Positions 31,370 to 38,917 of a stretch of DNA of 64,000 nucleotides are shown here, in pieces. This stretch comes from Paenibacillus sp. BJ-4 (GTDB lineage: Bacteria; Bacillota; Bacilli; Paenibacillales; Paenibacillaceae). The notes under the pieces are model-generated. The model searched no databases. It saw only the letters and a program-made list of their open reading frames with translations, and was not told where the DNA came from. The translations under genes and the position numbers were made by a program. The DNA lies in the NCBI RefSeq assembly GCF_020404765.1, contig NZ_JAIVEM010000072.1, positions 1 through 64,000 of the forward strand, given 5' to 3'. Position 1 is the stretch's first letter; every line of letters starts with the position of its first letter.

Positions 31370-31477
31370 ATGGCACTGTTGATCGTTGCGGCTAGTTTTT
31401 TGTTAATTGTTACTATACCTGCTCAGACGCATAGTCATCAGCTCATTCAACTTCATGACCAGATTGGAGGAATATAA
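31370..31477 (+). CDS. exported signalling propeptide 2 (paralogue of propeptide 1)
   Basis: MALLIVAASFLLIVTIPAQT followed by HSHQLIQLHDQIGGI, 35 residues. It matches propeptide 1 in the hydrophobic core (A-[VL]-LIVA-[TA]-SFL) and in the tail (IQ-x-x-D-x-IG). The ATG equivalent to the propeptide 1 start (31357) is out of frame here because of a one-base difference in an A-rich run, so ATG 31370 or the upstream in-frame GTG 31346 would have to be used. No good ribosome binding site is seen. It may be expressed weakly, be a decoy signal for the same regulator, or be decaying. Confidence 0.6.
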   Translation: MALLIVAASFLLIVTIPAQTHSHQLIQLHDQIGGI

Positions 31478-31494
31478 GCGAGAAAGTAACAAAA

Positions 31495-31529
31495 ATCCCC
31501 GCGGACCATAAGGTTAGCGGGGATTTTTT
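31495..31529 (+). terminator. terminator after the signalling locus
   Basis: ATCCCCGC pairs with GCGGGGAT over a 14-nt loop, followed by TTTTT. Confidence 0.85.
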
Positions 31530-31666
31530 AGACGATAAACTCCTTTAACAACTGACTACGTAATAACCCCGACTGGTAGGGTGTTTTTCTGTTTACCTGA
31601 ATGCCCGGTCACAGAACGTATTTACACATATACTAAGGTGAAGATAAATAAAGGAGGGCTTAAGCT

Positions 31667-31774
31667 ATGAGTGGGTGTGCAGGTCCGGCTGTTTGCAATG
31701 TGTGGACTTCTACAGCGGCAATTTTGGTGCTCTATATCCTTTTAGTTATCATTCTTAAATCATGTTGGGTGTAA
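31667..31774 (+). CDS. YjcZ-family sporulation microprotein
   Basis: A 35-residue protein, MSGCAGPAVCNVWTSTAAIL and then VLYILLVIILKSCWV. A Cys/Gly-containing N-terminus plus one hydrophobic helix is the form of the YjcZ-type small sporulation proteins of bacilli and paenibacilli. AAGGAGGG lies 7 nt before the ATG, a very strong site for such a short frame. It has no close neighbour on its strand. It is probably a spore-associated membrane peptide; sporulation control is inferred. Confidence 0.72.
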   Translation: MSGCAGPAVCNVWTSTAAILVLYILLVIILKSCWV

Positions 31775-31882
31775 CTTTTTGAAAAGAACTGTTGAATAAT
31801 ACTGCTCCACTTGACTCATTCTGCCATAATAGTAGTTGCACTTATTGGGATATTTTATTCAAAAAACTAAACACTCGAATAA

Positions 31883-31918
31883 CAAAAAGCCCAGCCAACC
31901 TTAACTGGTCGGCTGGGG
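31883..31918 (-). terminator. terminator for the small minus-strand genes
   Basis: CCCAGCC-AACC pairs with GGTC-GGCTGGG; on the minus strand it is followed by CTTTTTGTTATT. Confidence 0.65.
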
Positions 31919-31999
31919 AATATTTTTAGGCTCTTTTCGTAAAGATTGTTGCTAAAAGATATGAAACGTAGCAATGCCTTTGCCCCGCTGAAAACATTA

Positions 32000-32140
32000 T
32001 TAATGTTTTCTCTTTTTGACATTTACGTTGAAGAGATTGGCAGCCAGTGCATTGCCTCGTGCATGCGCAAACGCTTTTTGTTTTGACCAGATCGATAAAC
32101 TTTTTCTTTTCACATGGTGTTTGGAATGTCTTCTACTCAT
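32000..32140 (-). CDS. small basic protein A, unknown family
   Basis: A 46-residue, strongly basic protein: MSRRHSKHHVKRKSLSIWSK, then QKAFAHARGNALAANLFNVN, then VKKRKH. The start follows AAGGGAGGTGATATCC, an excellent ribosome binding site. A paralogue lies just upstream on the same strand and shares A-x-AR-x-GNALA-x-N-x-x-N and a KRK-x-H end, which supports both as real genes. The charge suggests nucleic-acid binding or spore packing, but no family is recognised. Confidence 0.65.
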   Translation of the reverse strand: MSRRHSKHHVKRKSLSIWSKQKAFAHARGNALAANLFNVNVKKRKH

Positions 32141-32182
32141 GGATATCACCTCCCTTCACAGGAAATGAAGGTACGGATGGCT

Positions 32183-32344
32183 TTAGTGGTGCTTTTTGCG
32201 TTTGGATATTTTGATATTCAATGCATTAGTTGCCAAGGCATTACCGCTCCTTGCTTTAGCAGTTGCAGCCTGAAAGACTTTAACGACCAGGAATTTGTTT
32301 TTACCGACACGGTGTTTAAAAGTTTTTACTCTTGTTCTGATCAT
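32183..32344 (-). CDS. small basic protein B, paralogue of protein A
   Basis: A 53-residue basic protein: MIRTRVKTFKHRVGKNKFLV, then VKVFQAATAKARSGNALATN, then ALNIKISKRKKHH. ATG 32344 is favoured over ATG 32350 because GGGGGG lies 6 nt before it. It is 42 nt upstream of protein A on the same strand, so the two are probably cotranscribed. Shared residues are concentrated in the ARxGNALAxN centre and the basic tail. Function is unknown. Confidence 0.62.
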   Translation of the reverse strand: MIRTRVKTFKHRVGKNKFLVVKVFQAATAKARSGNALATNALNIKISKRKKHH

Positions 32345-32490
32345 CTGCATCCCCCCTCTGCTAAGGTATGCTTTATTTATATGTCAGTGGCGATAGCGAT
32401 GTATCAGCATGAATCTATTAACAGCAAAAAGAAACTATTACCTAATAGATAGATTTCCTTGTTCCATATAAACCATATTAAACTCAACAT

Positions 32491-32577
32491 ATCGTCATAT
32501 TAGAAGACTCTGATCGTGATCAGAAGATCATTATGCCCATTGGAGATGCAGATAGAAACTTTACGGAATATAAAAAC
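32491..32577 (+). pseudogene. 3'-end relic of a paralogue of the small HTH gene at 32735-33006
   Basis: The frame reads IVILEDSDRDQKIIMPIGDA and then DRNFTEYK, matching VVILEGWDRNQKIIMPAGDR-ERYFREY at the end of the next gene. Nothing of its 5' part is recognisable. Confidence 0.72.
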
Positions 32578-32734
32578 ACCGGATTGCCTTAGAAGCGATT
32601 CTAGAGGCTCGTTTTTTCTTTGGTTATTTTGTTTTTTTCAACAAGGGGGACTTTTTCAGTGGTCTCGCTACGGGGCTTTTTTATTGAAGGATTTCTCAAA
32701 CTATTCACCGAATACCTATGCTGAGGTGATCAGC

Positions 32735-33006
32735 ATGTTATCAGACATCGAACGTAAACTACTGCGGATACTTATAATTTCTCTGCTCAGAAGCGGCGTA
32801 TGCCCACAATGCAGGAATTGGAGATCAAGACAGGAAGACGCGTAGAGGACTTAAAAGCCGGATTGCTTGCTTTAGAGCAAGATAATTATATATTGTGGGA
32901 GGATAAGACCAACTTGCGGGATGTCGTCATTCTGGAGGGATGGGATCGCAATCAAAAGATCATCATGCCCGCTGGAGACAGAGAGAGGTATTTTCGAGAA
33001 TATTAA
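32735..33006 (+). pseudogene. small winged-HTH-like protein gene with a frameshift
   Basis: The start ATG 32735 follows GAGGTG with 6-nt spacing and reads MLSDIERKLLRIL, then runs out of frame. One base inserted near 32770 restores YNFSAQKRRMPTMQELEIKT and then GRRVEDLKAGLLALEQDNYI up to the stop at 33006, a protein of about 90 residues. The middle resembles a winged helix of the LexA/MarR size class (MPTMQELEIKTGR, then a recognition-type helix). The downstream part alone could be made from ATG 32800 (68 residues). It is either a recent pseudogene or carries a sequence error. Confidence 0.6.
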
Positions 33007-33450
33007 TTTCTCATAAATATCATTGCTGCTTTGTATGCCTCAATATACAATTGTAGGGAAGTTGTTGATGAGACCGATTTGAGTGTGGGCAACATGGTTA
33101 TTTGAATCACATAAAATCACATAAAAAATCACAATCTCGGCGAATATGGACGAATATAAACGAATGAAATTTTCTGGATAGGGAAGATAACATGCTATAT
33201 AATAAGGGATAAGTTCAGAGACGTTCCTCTGCGAGAGTAAATCAAAGATGGGCGGCATGATGTAATAAGATTGAAAAAACCTTATGCATCAAGGGTTTTT
33301 ATGATTAGAACCCCTGTTTGACCACATAGCGTAAAACAAAAGGCTGATTATGGATACACTCATAATCAGCCTTTTTTAATGCTCCAAAATGCAATGCTAT
33401 ATAGACTTTTACAGTATCTATAAGGTTTTTCCATTTATTATGACTTAAAA
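33007..33450. other. intergenic stretch with two terminators, no gene seen
   Basis: No credible open frame. A hairpin (AAAACCTT/AAGGGTTTT, 33274-33300) and a much stronger one (AAAGGCTGATTATG/CATAATCAGCCTTT, 33339-33377, followed by T6) insulate the next unit. Short near-repeats CGAATATGGACGAATATAAACGAAT, cited only by position, lie at about 33142-33166. Confidence 0.6.
33339..33377 (+). terminator. strong intrinsic terminator
   Basis: A 14-bp perfect stem (AAAGGCTGATTATG with CATAATCAGCCTTT) and T6 tail; the stem is followed by A-rich sequence on the other side, so it works in both directions. Confidence 0.85.
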
Positions 33451-33487
33451 TGAAAGCGTTGACATACCTTTCAACCCACTATATACT
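33451..33487 (+). promoter_or_regulatory. sigma-A promoter with overlapping CcpA cre box
   Basis: TTGACA (33459-33464) and TATACT (33482-33487) are 17 nt apart, a near-consensus promoter. TGAAAGCGTTGACA (33451-33464) matches the catabolite-responsive element consensus TGWAANCGNTNWCA and covers the -35. CcpA should therefore repress this promoter when preferred sugars are present. Confidence 0.8.
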
Positions 33488-33512
33488 TAGCTTAGTTAAA
33501 TGAATAGCATTA

Positions 33513-33544
33513 GGATTGTTACTGTTACGCAGGCGAAACCTAAG
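33513..33544 (+). promoter_or_regulatory. ribonucleic antiterminator (RAT) of the BglG/LicT/SacY type
   Basis: GGATTGTTACTG (33513-33524), a short loop, then CAGGCGAAACCTAAG (33530-33544) reproduce the conserved halves of the RNA hairpin bound by PRD-containing antiterminators (GGATTGTTACTG...GCAGGCAAAACCTAAA). Its 3' end overlaps the 5' arm of the terminator that follows, exactly as in bglP, sacB and ptsG leaders. Confidence 0.85.
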
Positions 33545-33600
33545 GAACAAAATGTTAAGATCCAAGGATCTTATGTATTTTGTTATACTTAGGTTTTTTT
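33537..33600 (+). terminator. leader terminator overlapping the RAT
   Basis: AACCTAAG (33537-33544) pairs with CTTAGGTT (33588-33595), enclosing AACAAAAT...AAGATCC AA GGATCTT...ATTTTGTT, and T7 follows. It is a long, stable stem between the promoter and the AraC gene. Binding of an antiterminator to the RAT would prevent it. Confidence 0.88.
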
Positions 33601-33635
33601 GTTTGTCTATAGAGAGAGGAAGGTTAAATACAAGT

Positions 33636-33665
33636 GGTTTCGGCATCTGCTGAAGCCTTTTTCTT
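33636..33665 (+). terminator. second terminator-like hairpin in the same leader
   Basis: GGTTTCGGC pairs with GCTGAAGCC over ATCT, followed by TTTTTCTTC. It lies 37 nt before the chosen AraC start. Confidence 0.6.
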
Positions 33666-33702
33666 CTATTTACTATGTTTACATCTGAGAGGAGCGACAA
33701 AC

Positions 33703-34599
33703 TTGGAGTACAAATATGAGCTGGTCCAGGCAGACAATCATTTTCCGTTAAAAATTATAGTTCATTCCTCAAATGAACCAGCATACATACCTAGGCATTG
33801 GCACGACAGCATAGAAATATCCTATGTGCTTTCAGGAAAAATAGATAATATCTACATTGATGGCGCGAATTACAGCTCCAAAGAGGGTGATATTGTGCTC
33901 ATCAATTCGAATGCTATTCATTCCTTTTCTGTGGCTAAGGGAAAAGGAAGAGAGGCCATAACCGTTCTGATTCCTTATAGATTTATTAGAGAAAATGTGA
34001 ACGGCAGTAATCCCATTTCATTTGACTGTATATCCATGTTCGAAACCAACGGGCAGAGATTACAGCAATTTGCGGAGCTGCGTGATTTGTTAAACACATT
34101 ATTTGCGGCATATCTCAACCAGCATAATGACCCTTTAGCACATATCCATTTAACGTCGCTCTCTTATAAACTGGTGTATCTTTTGTTAAAGCATTTTAAA
34201 ATCGACAACGAATCTATTAGTGGCTTTAACTCCAAGAAATACTTGGAACGGCTGACGTTGATAACCGATTATATCAAAGAAAATTACGATCAAAGCTTAT
34301 CCCTCGACTCCATAGCCCAGGTATTTGGGTTATCTCCAGAGTATTTGTCCCGTTTTTTTGTCAAGCATGTAGGCATGACCCTATTTCAATATATTAATGC
34401 CGTCCGCCTAGAGGGATCTTTTCGTGTTCTTATGAATACGGATCATTCCATCATACAAATTGCGCTGGAGCACGGATTTCCGAACGAGAAATCTTTTGTG
34501 AGGGTATTTAAGAAGGTTTATCAGGCAACGCCGCACCAATATCGGAAAGGGAACAAGGGGTATTCTGGGGCTAGGAGGCCAGTAATTGACCATATTTAG
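33703..34599 (+). CDS. AraC-family transcriptional regulator
   Basis: A 298-residue regulator. The N-terminal cupin (about residues 15-130) has PRHWHDSIEISYVLSGKID, the usual ligand pocket start, and NSNAIHSFSV. The C-terminal 100 residues carry two HTH motifs: LDSIAQVFGLSPEYLSRFF and IIQIALEHGFPNEKSFVRVF, ending in ATPHQYRK, the AraC signature. The start TTG 33703 follows GAGAGGAG by 8 nt. GTG 33634 also has a site (AGGAAGG) but would add residues encoded by the second leader hairpin. It probably activates the secreted esterase gene 85 bp downstream; its own expression appears to be under CcpA and an antiterminator. Confidence 0.87.
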   Translation: MEYKYELVQADNHFPLKIIVHSSNEPAYIPRHWHDSIEISYVLSGKIDNIYIDGANYSSKEGDIVLINSNAIHSFSVAKGKGREAITVLIPYRFIRENVNGSNPISFDCISMFETNGQRLQQFAELRDLLNTLFAAYLNQHNDPLAHIHLTSLSYKLVYLLLKHFKIDNESISGFNSKKYLERLTLITDYIKENYDQSLSLDSIAQVFGLSPEYLSRFFVKHVGMTLFQYINAVRLEGSFRVLMNTDHSIIQIALEHGFPNEKSFVRVFKKVYQATPHQYRKGNKGYSGARRPVIDHI

Positions 34600-34645
34600 G
34601 TTAATAAAAGGCAGGATGCAAATAAAAGAAATCACTAAAATATAA

Positions 34646-34659
34646 TGTAAGCGTTTTAT
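34646..34659 (+). promoter_or_regulatory. cre-like box at the esterase promoter
   Basis: TGTAAGCGTTTTAT matches the cre consensus with one mismatch and overlaps the end of a TATAAT -10 (34641-34646). This is a typical CcpA repression position. No good -35 is seen, as expected for an activator-dependent promoter. Confidence 0.6.
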
Positions 34660-34684
34660 AAATGGATCTGGGAGGTAAGACATC

Positions 34685-36010
34685 ATGTTTAAACGGTTTA
34701 AAAAGACGGCTAAAACAACCATGTTATTGACTCTGGCTATCGGTATGACCCTTGCTTTCAGCTCCGGTGCATGGGCCAAGGATGTAAAGATACAGCCCAC
34801 CTCATACCGGACGGTTACGGAGGTTAAGGATTGGGGAGCAACCATTACGAAGATCATTGTTAACCTGGGTAAGCCGGTACCTAAAGATGCGATAACAAAG
34901 GATACATTTAAGGTGCATGTAGAAAGAAGCGATATCAGGCTGGTAAATCCCTTTATTGAGAAAGGCAACCGTAAGGTCACCAAGGCCTATGTATCGGACA
35001 AAAGCGGCAACCCTGTAAAGAAAACCGGAAACTACGTTGTACTGGAAATGGAGATCGGCCCGGCCATAAAATTAAGCTCTGCTATTCATTATGATGCAGG
35101 CTCCGGGTTTAACGCCTGGAATGATAACAAATACACGATCACGCAGCAAAAAGCTATTAAAACCAAATCAGGAACGATTTCCGGCTTGAAGATTGATACT
35201 TCCACAGGTGAGATACGGGAGCTTGTTGATCAATTTACAACCGGCAAAGCTTCTTTTGACGGGGTTACTTTAACCTATGCGGGCTATACGCCGGCAAAAG
35301 ACAAAGTGAAAAACCCTCTAGTGATCTGGCTACACGGTATGGGAGAGGGAGGCACAGATCCAACCATTCCGATTTCCGGTAATAAAGCAGTGAATTTTGC
35401 CTCCAAGGACATTCAATCCTATTTTGGCGGGGCTTATGTGTTGGCACCTCAGACCCCAACCTACTGGATGGATGGTTTTACAGGCTTCGGAGACGGCACC
35501 TCCAAGTATGAGCAAGCATTGATGTCCTTAATTAGGGATTACGTGACCAAGAACAAAGACATTGATACAGATCGAATCTACATTGGCGGGGACTCCAACG
35601 GCGGTTACATGACTATGCTGATGATCCGTGATTATAAAGATTATTTTGCAGCAGCCGTGGTCGCGTGTGAAGCCTTGAAGGATAACCTTATAACCGATGA
35701 ACAAATTAACGAAATGAAGAACCTGCCGATCTGGTTTGTGGCCGCTAAAACAGACACCGTGGTTCCGCCAAATGATTATACGATTCCGACCTACAACCGT
35801 TTAGTGAATGCCGGAGCAAAGGATGTTCATATGTCGTTATTTGATAACGTAGTGGATACTTCCGGCTTGTACAAAAAGAGCGACAAAACACCCTATGAAT
35901 ACAATGGTCATTGGTCCTGGATTTACGTGTATAACAACGAAGTATCGAAGGTGATTAACGGAAAGAAAACAACGATGATGCAATGGCTGGCTTCCAAGAC
36001 ATTGGACTGA
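34685..36010 (+). CDS. secreted esterase, EstA-like (Ig-like N-domain plus alpha/beta-hydrolase)
   Basis: A 441-residue exported protein: signal peptide to about residue 31 (FSSGAWA), an Ig-like beta domain (about 35-165), then an alpha/beta-hydrolase with VIWLHGMGEGG (oxyanion), IYIGGDSNGGYMTM (nucleophile Ser about residue 306), AAKTDTVVPP (acid Asp) and YNGHWSWIY (His). The domain order matches Thermotoga EstA-type and related carbohydrate or feruloyl esterases. RBS GGGAGG is 10 nt upstream. With an AraC neighbour and a cre box, a role in releasing acyl groups from plant polysaccharides is plausible but inferred. Confidence 0.85.
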   Translation: MFKRFKKTAKTTMLLTLAIGMTLAFSSGAWAKDVKIQPTSYRTVTEVKDWGATITKIIVNLGKPVPKDAITKDTFKVHVERSDIRLVNPFIEKGNRKVTKAYVSDKSGNPVKKTGNYVVLEMEIGPAIKLSSAIHYDAGSGFNAWNDNKYTITQQKAIKTKSGTISGLKIDTSTGEIRELVDQFTTGKASFDGVTLTYAGYTPAKDKVKNPLVIWLHGMGEGGTDPTIPISGNKAVNFASKDIQSYFGGAYVLAPQTPTYWMDGFTGFGDGTSKYEQALMSLIRDYVTKNKDIDTDRIYIGGDSNGGYMTMLMIRDYKDYFAAAVVACEALKDNLITDEQINEMKNLPIWFVAAKTDTVVPPNDYTIPTYNRLVNAGAKDVHMSLFDNVVDTSGLYKKSDKTPYEYNGHWSWIYVYNNEVSKVINGKKTTMMQWLASKTLD

Positions 36011-36113
36011 AAAGTATAGCTATGTAAATAAAATGGCAAAGCCCCGTCGGTTGTGAGAACAGCCTAAGAGAACATGGCTTTTATACAAATATGTTAAGTA
36101 TATTATGAAATAT

Positions 36114-36157
36114 AAAAAGGCTTCTCATAAGTTTAATAAACTTGTGGGAGGCCTTCC
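36114..36157 (-). terminator. terminator of the SpoVB-like gene
   Basis: On the minus strand AGGCCTCCCACAAGTTTA pairs with TAAACTTATGAGAAGCCT and is followed by TTTT. Confidence 0.8.
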
Positions 36158-37660
36158 CTATTCTTTGAAAACACTCTTCAATCGTACTTTCAAATACAGA
36201 GCGCACCAAAAGCAGTAATGAAGTATCTCTACAATAATAAGGCTCGTCTCCGGCCAGTCCAATGAGGATAACGGCTTGGAACACAGCGTAACCATAATAA
36301 GAATGGCTTCAGAAACCAGAATGTCCACTAATAGCATAATGGCTATATGGGAATTAGTTCGTTGAAAGAGTTGTAGGGCATTGAAATTCCAGGCCGTTGC
36401 GATCAGCTCCAGCATGATGATTCCCAGAGACATACCGGCATATCCAAATCCGGGAATGGCAACTAAGGAATAAAGAATCATGAAGTTAGCAAGGACTCCT
36501 GTGCCTAGGCCAATAAAGGGAGTTTTCTTCCGATTTTGTGCCCATAAGATGCTTGTTGTGATTTCCCGCAATCCGACGAGTAATGGTAACATTGCTAATG
36601 ATTTAATGGGAAGCTCGGCATTTTGTATACCAAAAACAAATAGGGAGATTTCTGAGGCATATTCAAAAATGAAAAAACCTGAGGCTAATCCCCAGACCCA
36701 GGCTACCTGAATAGCGGTATGACTTTTTTGGTAGAATGAATTATATTCATTATTTTGCCAATCTGCGGTTATTTTCATCGTGAGCGTATGGGTTAACGAG
36801 CCTGTAATCAAGGTAGGCATGTAAGCGACGACAAGGGCGATACCCGTGACAATACCGAACATCTCCGCTGCTTCTTTGGAAGAAACCCCAGCAACCTGTA
36901 ATCGTTGAGGGATGATGATCGCATCTATAAAGTCGGAAGCCGGGATAAGTAGGCGTGTCAGCGCAATAGCAAATGAAGCTTGTACCACCAAAGGTAGATC
37001 TGTTCGAGTTGATGGGGGAGACAAAACTACAGAGGGACGATTGTATATAAAAAAAGCAGAAAGCATAGCAAAGGCTAACAACGCGCCTGTAAAAGTTCCC
37101 AGTACTGCTCCACCTACAGCAAACTCAATGCCGGATTGAATAAATAGTGGCACTAGCCACATTAAAGTACCAATCCTAACGGTTTGTTCTATGATTTCCG
37201 AAAGGGCAATTGCGGTGTATCTTTCAAGACCTTGCAAATACCCGCGCAGCAGACTTAATAAGGGAACGACCAGTAGAGCAGGGGAGAGATATCGAATCAC
37301 AACATCGAGCTGCCGATAGCCAAGCAAATAAGCGATTGGCTTTGATAGCCAAAAAGTTAAGACACTGCATGCCAATCCTGCGATAATCAGAAAAATTGCA
37401 AAAATTTTGAACAATCGCCAGCCTCTTGCTGTCTGCTTGGCTGTAAACATACCCAAAGATGTCGGCAATCCCCCTGAAATAATCATCAATATTAAGCCAT
37501 AGAAGGAATAGGCTAGCTGATAAAGGCCCATTCCTTCAGCACCAACAAGTCGCGTCATAAATACTTTTCCAATCAAACCGATGGCTTTCACGACAACCAT
37601 CGCATTAGCTCTTACCATGGTTTGTTTTAATATAAGAGGTAATTTCAAATCGTTTTTCAC
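36158..37660 (-). CDS. spoVB: SpoVB-like MATE/MVF-family lipid-linked oligosaccharide flippase
   Basis: A 500-residue polytopic membrane protein with about 14 helices. The N-terminus MVVVKAIGLIGKVFMTRLVG and AEGMGLYQLAYSFYGLILMI, then ISGGLPTSLGMFTAKQ, are the polysaccharide-biosynthesis/SpoVB signature. In spore formers SpoVB takes part in cortex peptidoglycan synthesis. The GTG at 37660 has only AATGGG before it; TTG 37648 has GGGGTG at 9 nt and is an alternative start that shortens the protein by four residues. The C-terminus is less conserved. It could instead be an exopolysaccharide flippase. Confidence 0.8.
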   Translation of the reverse strand: MKNDLKLPLILKQTMVRANAMVVVKAIGLIGKVFMTRLVGAEGMGLYQLAYSFYGLILMIISGGLPTSLGMFTAKQTARGWRLFKIFAIFLIIAGLACSVLTFWLSKPIAYLLGYRQLDVVIRYLSPALLVVPLLSLLRGYLQGLERYTAIALSEIIEQTVRIGTLMWLVPLFIQSGIEFAVGGAVLGTFTGALLAFAMLSAFFIYNRPSVVLSPPSTRTDLPLVVQASFAIALTRLLIPASDFIDAIIIPQRLQVAGVSSKEAAEMFGIVTGIALVVAYMPTLITGSLTHTLTMKITADWQNNEYNSFYQKSHTAIQVAWVWGLASGFFIFEYASEISLFVFGIQNAELPIKSLAMLPLLVGLREITTSILWAQNRKKTPFIGLGTGVLANFMILYSLVAIPGFGYAGMSLGIIMLELIATAWNFNALQLFQRTNSHIAIMLLVDILVSEAILIMVTLCSKPLSSLDWPETSLIIVEILHYCFWCALYLKVRLKSVFKE

Positions 37661-37735
37661 CCCATTAGAAGCTGTCCATATTATTAATATGACAGCAACT
37701 TCCGGGATATGAACAAGTGTTAAGGATCATGATGC

Positions 37736-38860
37736 TTAATCTTGTATATGAATCAACAAATATTTAGTGTTTTTATCCCATCCCAAGTCAAAGGGAACTC
37801 TGAAACGGTCTGCAGTATGGGAGTTGACTAAAGGATAGCCGCTTTGATCAAAACCGACTACAACCGAGAAGTGGTCTACATCTCCGTTTAATACGTAAGC
37901 AATTAAATCGCCTGGAAGTAACTGGGTTTTGTCGAGATGCTGCTGCCGCTCGTTGACCGATTGGACAATATCGGAGAAGCTTCCTTGTCCTATGATCCTT
38001 CCATAACCGGAGCGTATCAGAAAATTTTTAAATGCGTCCGTTTGAACCCAGGCTTGGCTTCCACCGTGGCCATACAAGTAATGCCATCCTGATTTCATAG
38101 ACAGCCCTCCACCTTCCTCCACATCCCCAATCACTTGGGAGGAGAAGTTGGTACAGTCGCCACCTTTGGAGTTATAATCCAGGTATTTTTGATTGTATCG
38201 CTGACCATTACCTGCCCCCCATGTCGTTCCTGCATATTTGTTCGCATAGTCAACAGCGCGGGCTCTGTTGTATTTATGAATAGCCCTCCCTGGTGTTACC
38301 GGATCTTTATGGGGAGTAAATAATAAGTCGGATGTTTGAATTTTTTTTGGATTCTCTTCTAGGGGATCTGAATACCATTCACGTTCCACGTACCAACAAC
38401 TATCTTTTTTTCTCAGTGTAATGCCATGACGAGTTCCAATTCCAAAATCATGCTGACCGGGATAATTATCGAGATACTCATAACTCAATTTCAAGGATTG
38501 AACAAGGGACACTTTTGCTGTATCGCCCAATACATTGACACGAGCTATCCGAATGGAACTTTCGGCATTCACAAATTTTATTTTTCGAAGCTTGGCCCAT
38601 TCATGAATATATTCCACCCTGTTCATTTCATGAAGGTACGCGTAGTTGCTTCGTTTATCTGTTAACAAGTAATCGTCCTTAATATGTGTTTTATCCTGAT
38701 TCATCAACAACCGGGTACGGTCATTAAACAGCTCTTGAAGAAAGGAGACGACGTTATCTTGTTTAGCTGGCTCGGCTTGTGCACGAAATAAAGAGAAGCT
38801 GGAAGCAGGGATGAGTATTAAGATCATGCACAGCAATTGTAATTTTCTGATCCTAAGCAC
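37736..38860 (-). CDS. secreted amidase-domain protein (Amidase_6)
   Basis: A 374-residue exported protein. It has a signal peptide (to about residue 29, FRAQA), a helical and beta N-terminal part of about 150 residues, and a C-terminal papain-like amidase: DYANKYAGTTWGAGNGQRYN, KGGDCTNFSSQVI with the nucleophile Cys, and DVDHFSVVVGFDQSGYPLVN with the His. These Amidase_6 proteins occur in many Gram-positive spore formers, often several per genome, and are presumed to act on the cell envelope. It has AAGGAG about 12 nt before GTG 38860. The deacetylase gene follows on its 5' side. Confidence 0.82.
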   Translation of the reverse strand: MLRIRKLQLLCMILILIPASSFSLFRAQAEPAKQDNVVSFLQELFNDRTRLLMNQDKTHIKDDYLLTDKRSNYAYLHEMNRVEYIHEWAKLRKIKFVNAESSIRIARVNVLGDTAKVSLVQSLKLSYEYLDNYPGQHDFGIGTRHGITLRKKDSCWYVEREWYSDPLEENPKKIQTSDLLFTPHKDPVTPGRAIHKYNRARAVDYANKYAGTTWGAGNGQRYNQKYLDYNSKGGDCTNFSSQVIGDVEEGGGLSMKSGWHYLYGHGGSQAWVQTDAFKNFLIRSGYGRIIGQGSFSDIVQSVNERQQHLDKTQLLPGDLIAYVLNGDVDHFSVVVGFDQSGYPLVNSHTADRFRVPFDLGWDKNTKYLLIHIQD

Positions 38861-38917
38861 ATTTATTCATTCTCCTTGAAAATGTTTGAGTTGTTATTGA
38901 TCTTGTTGTCATGTTCT

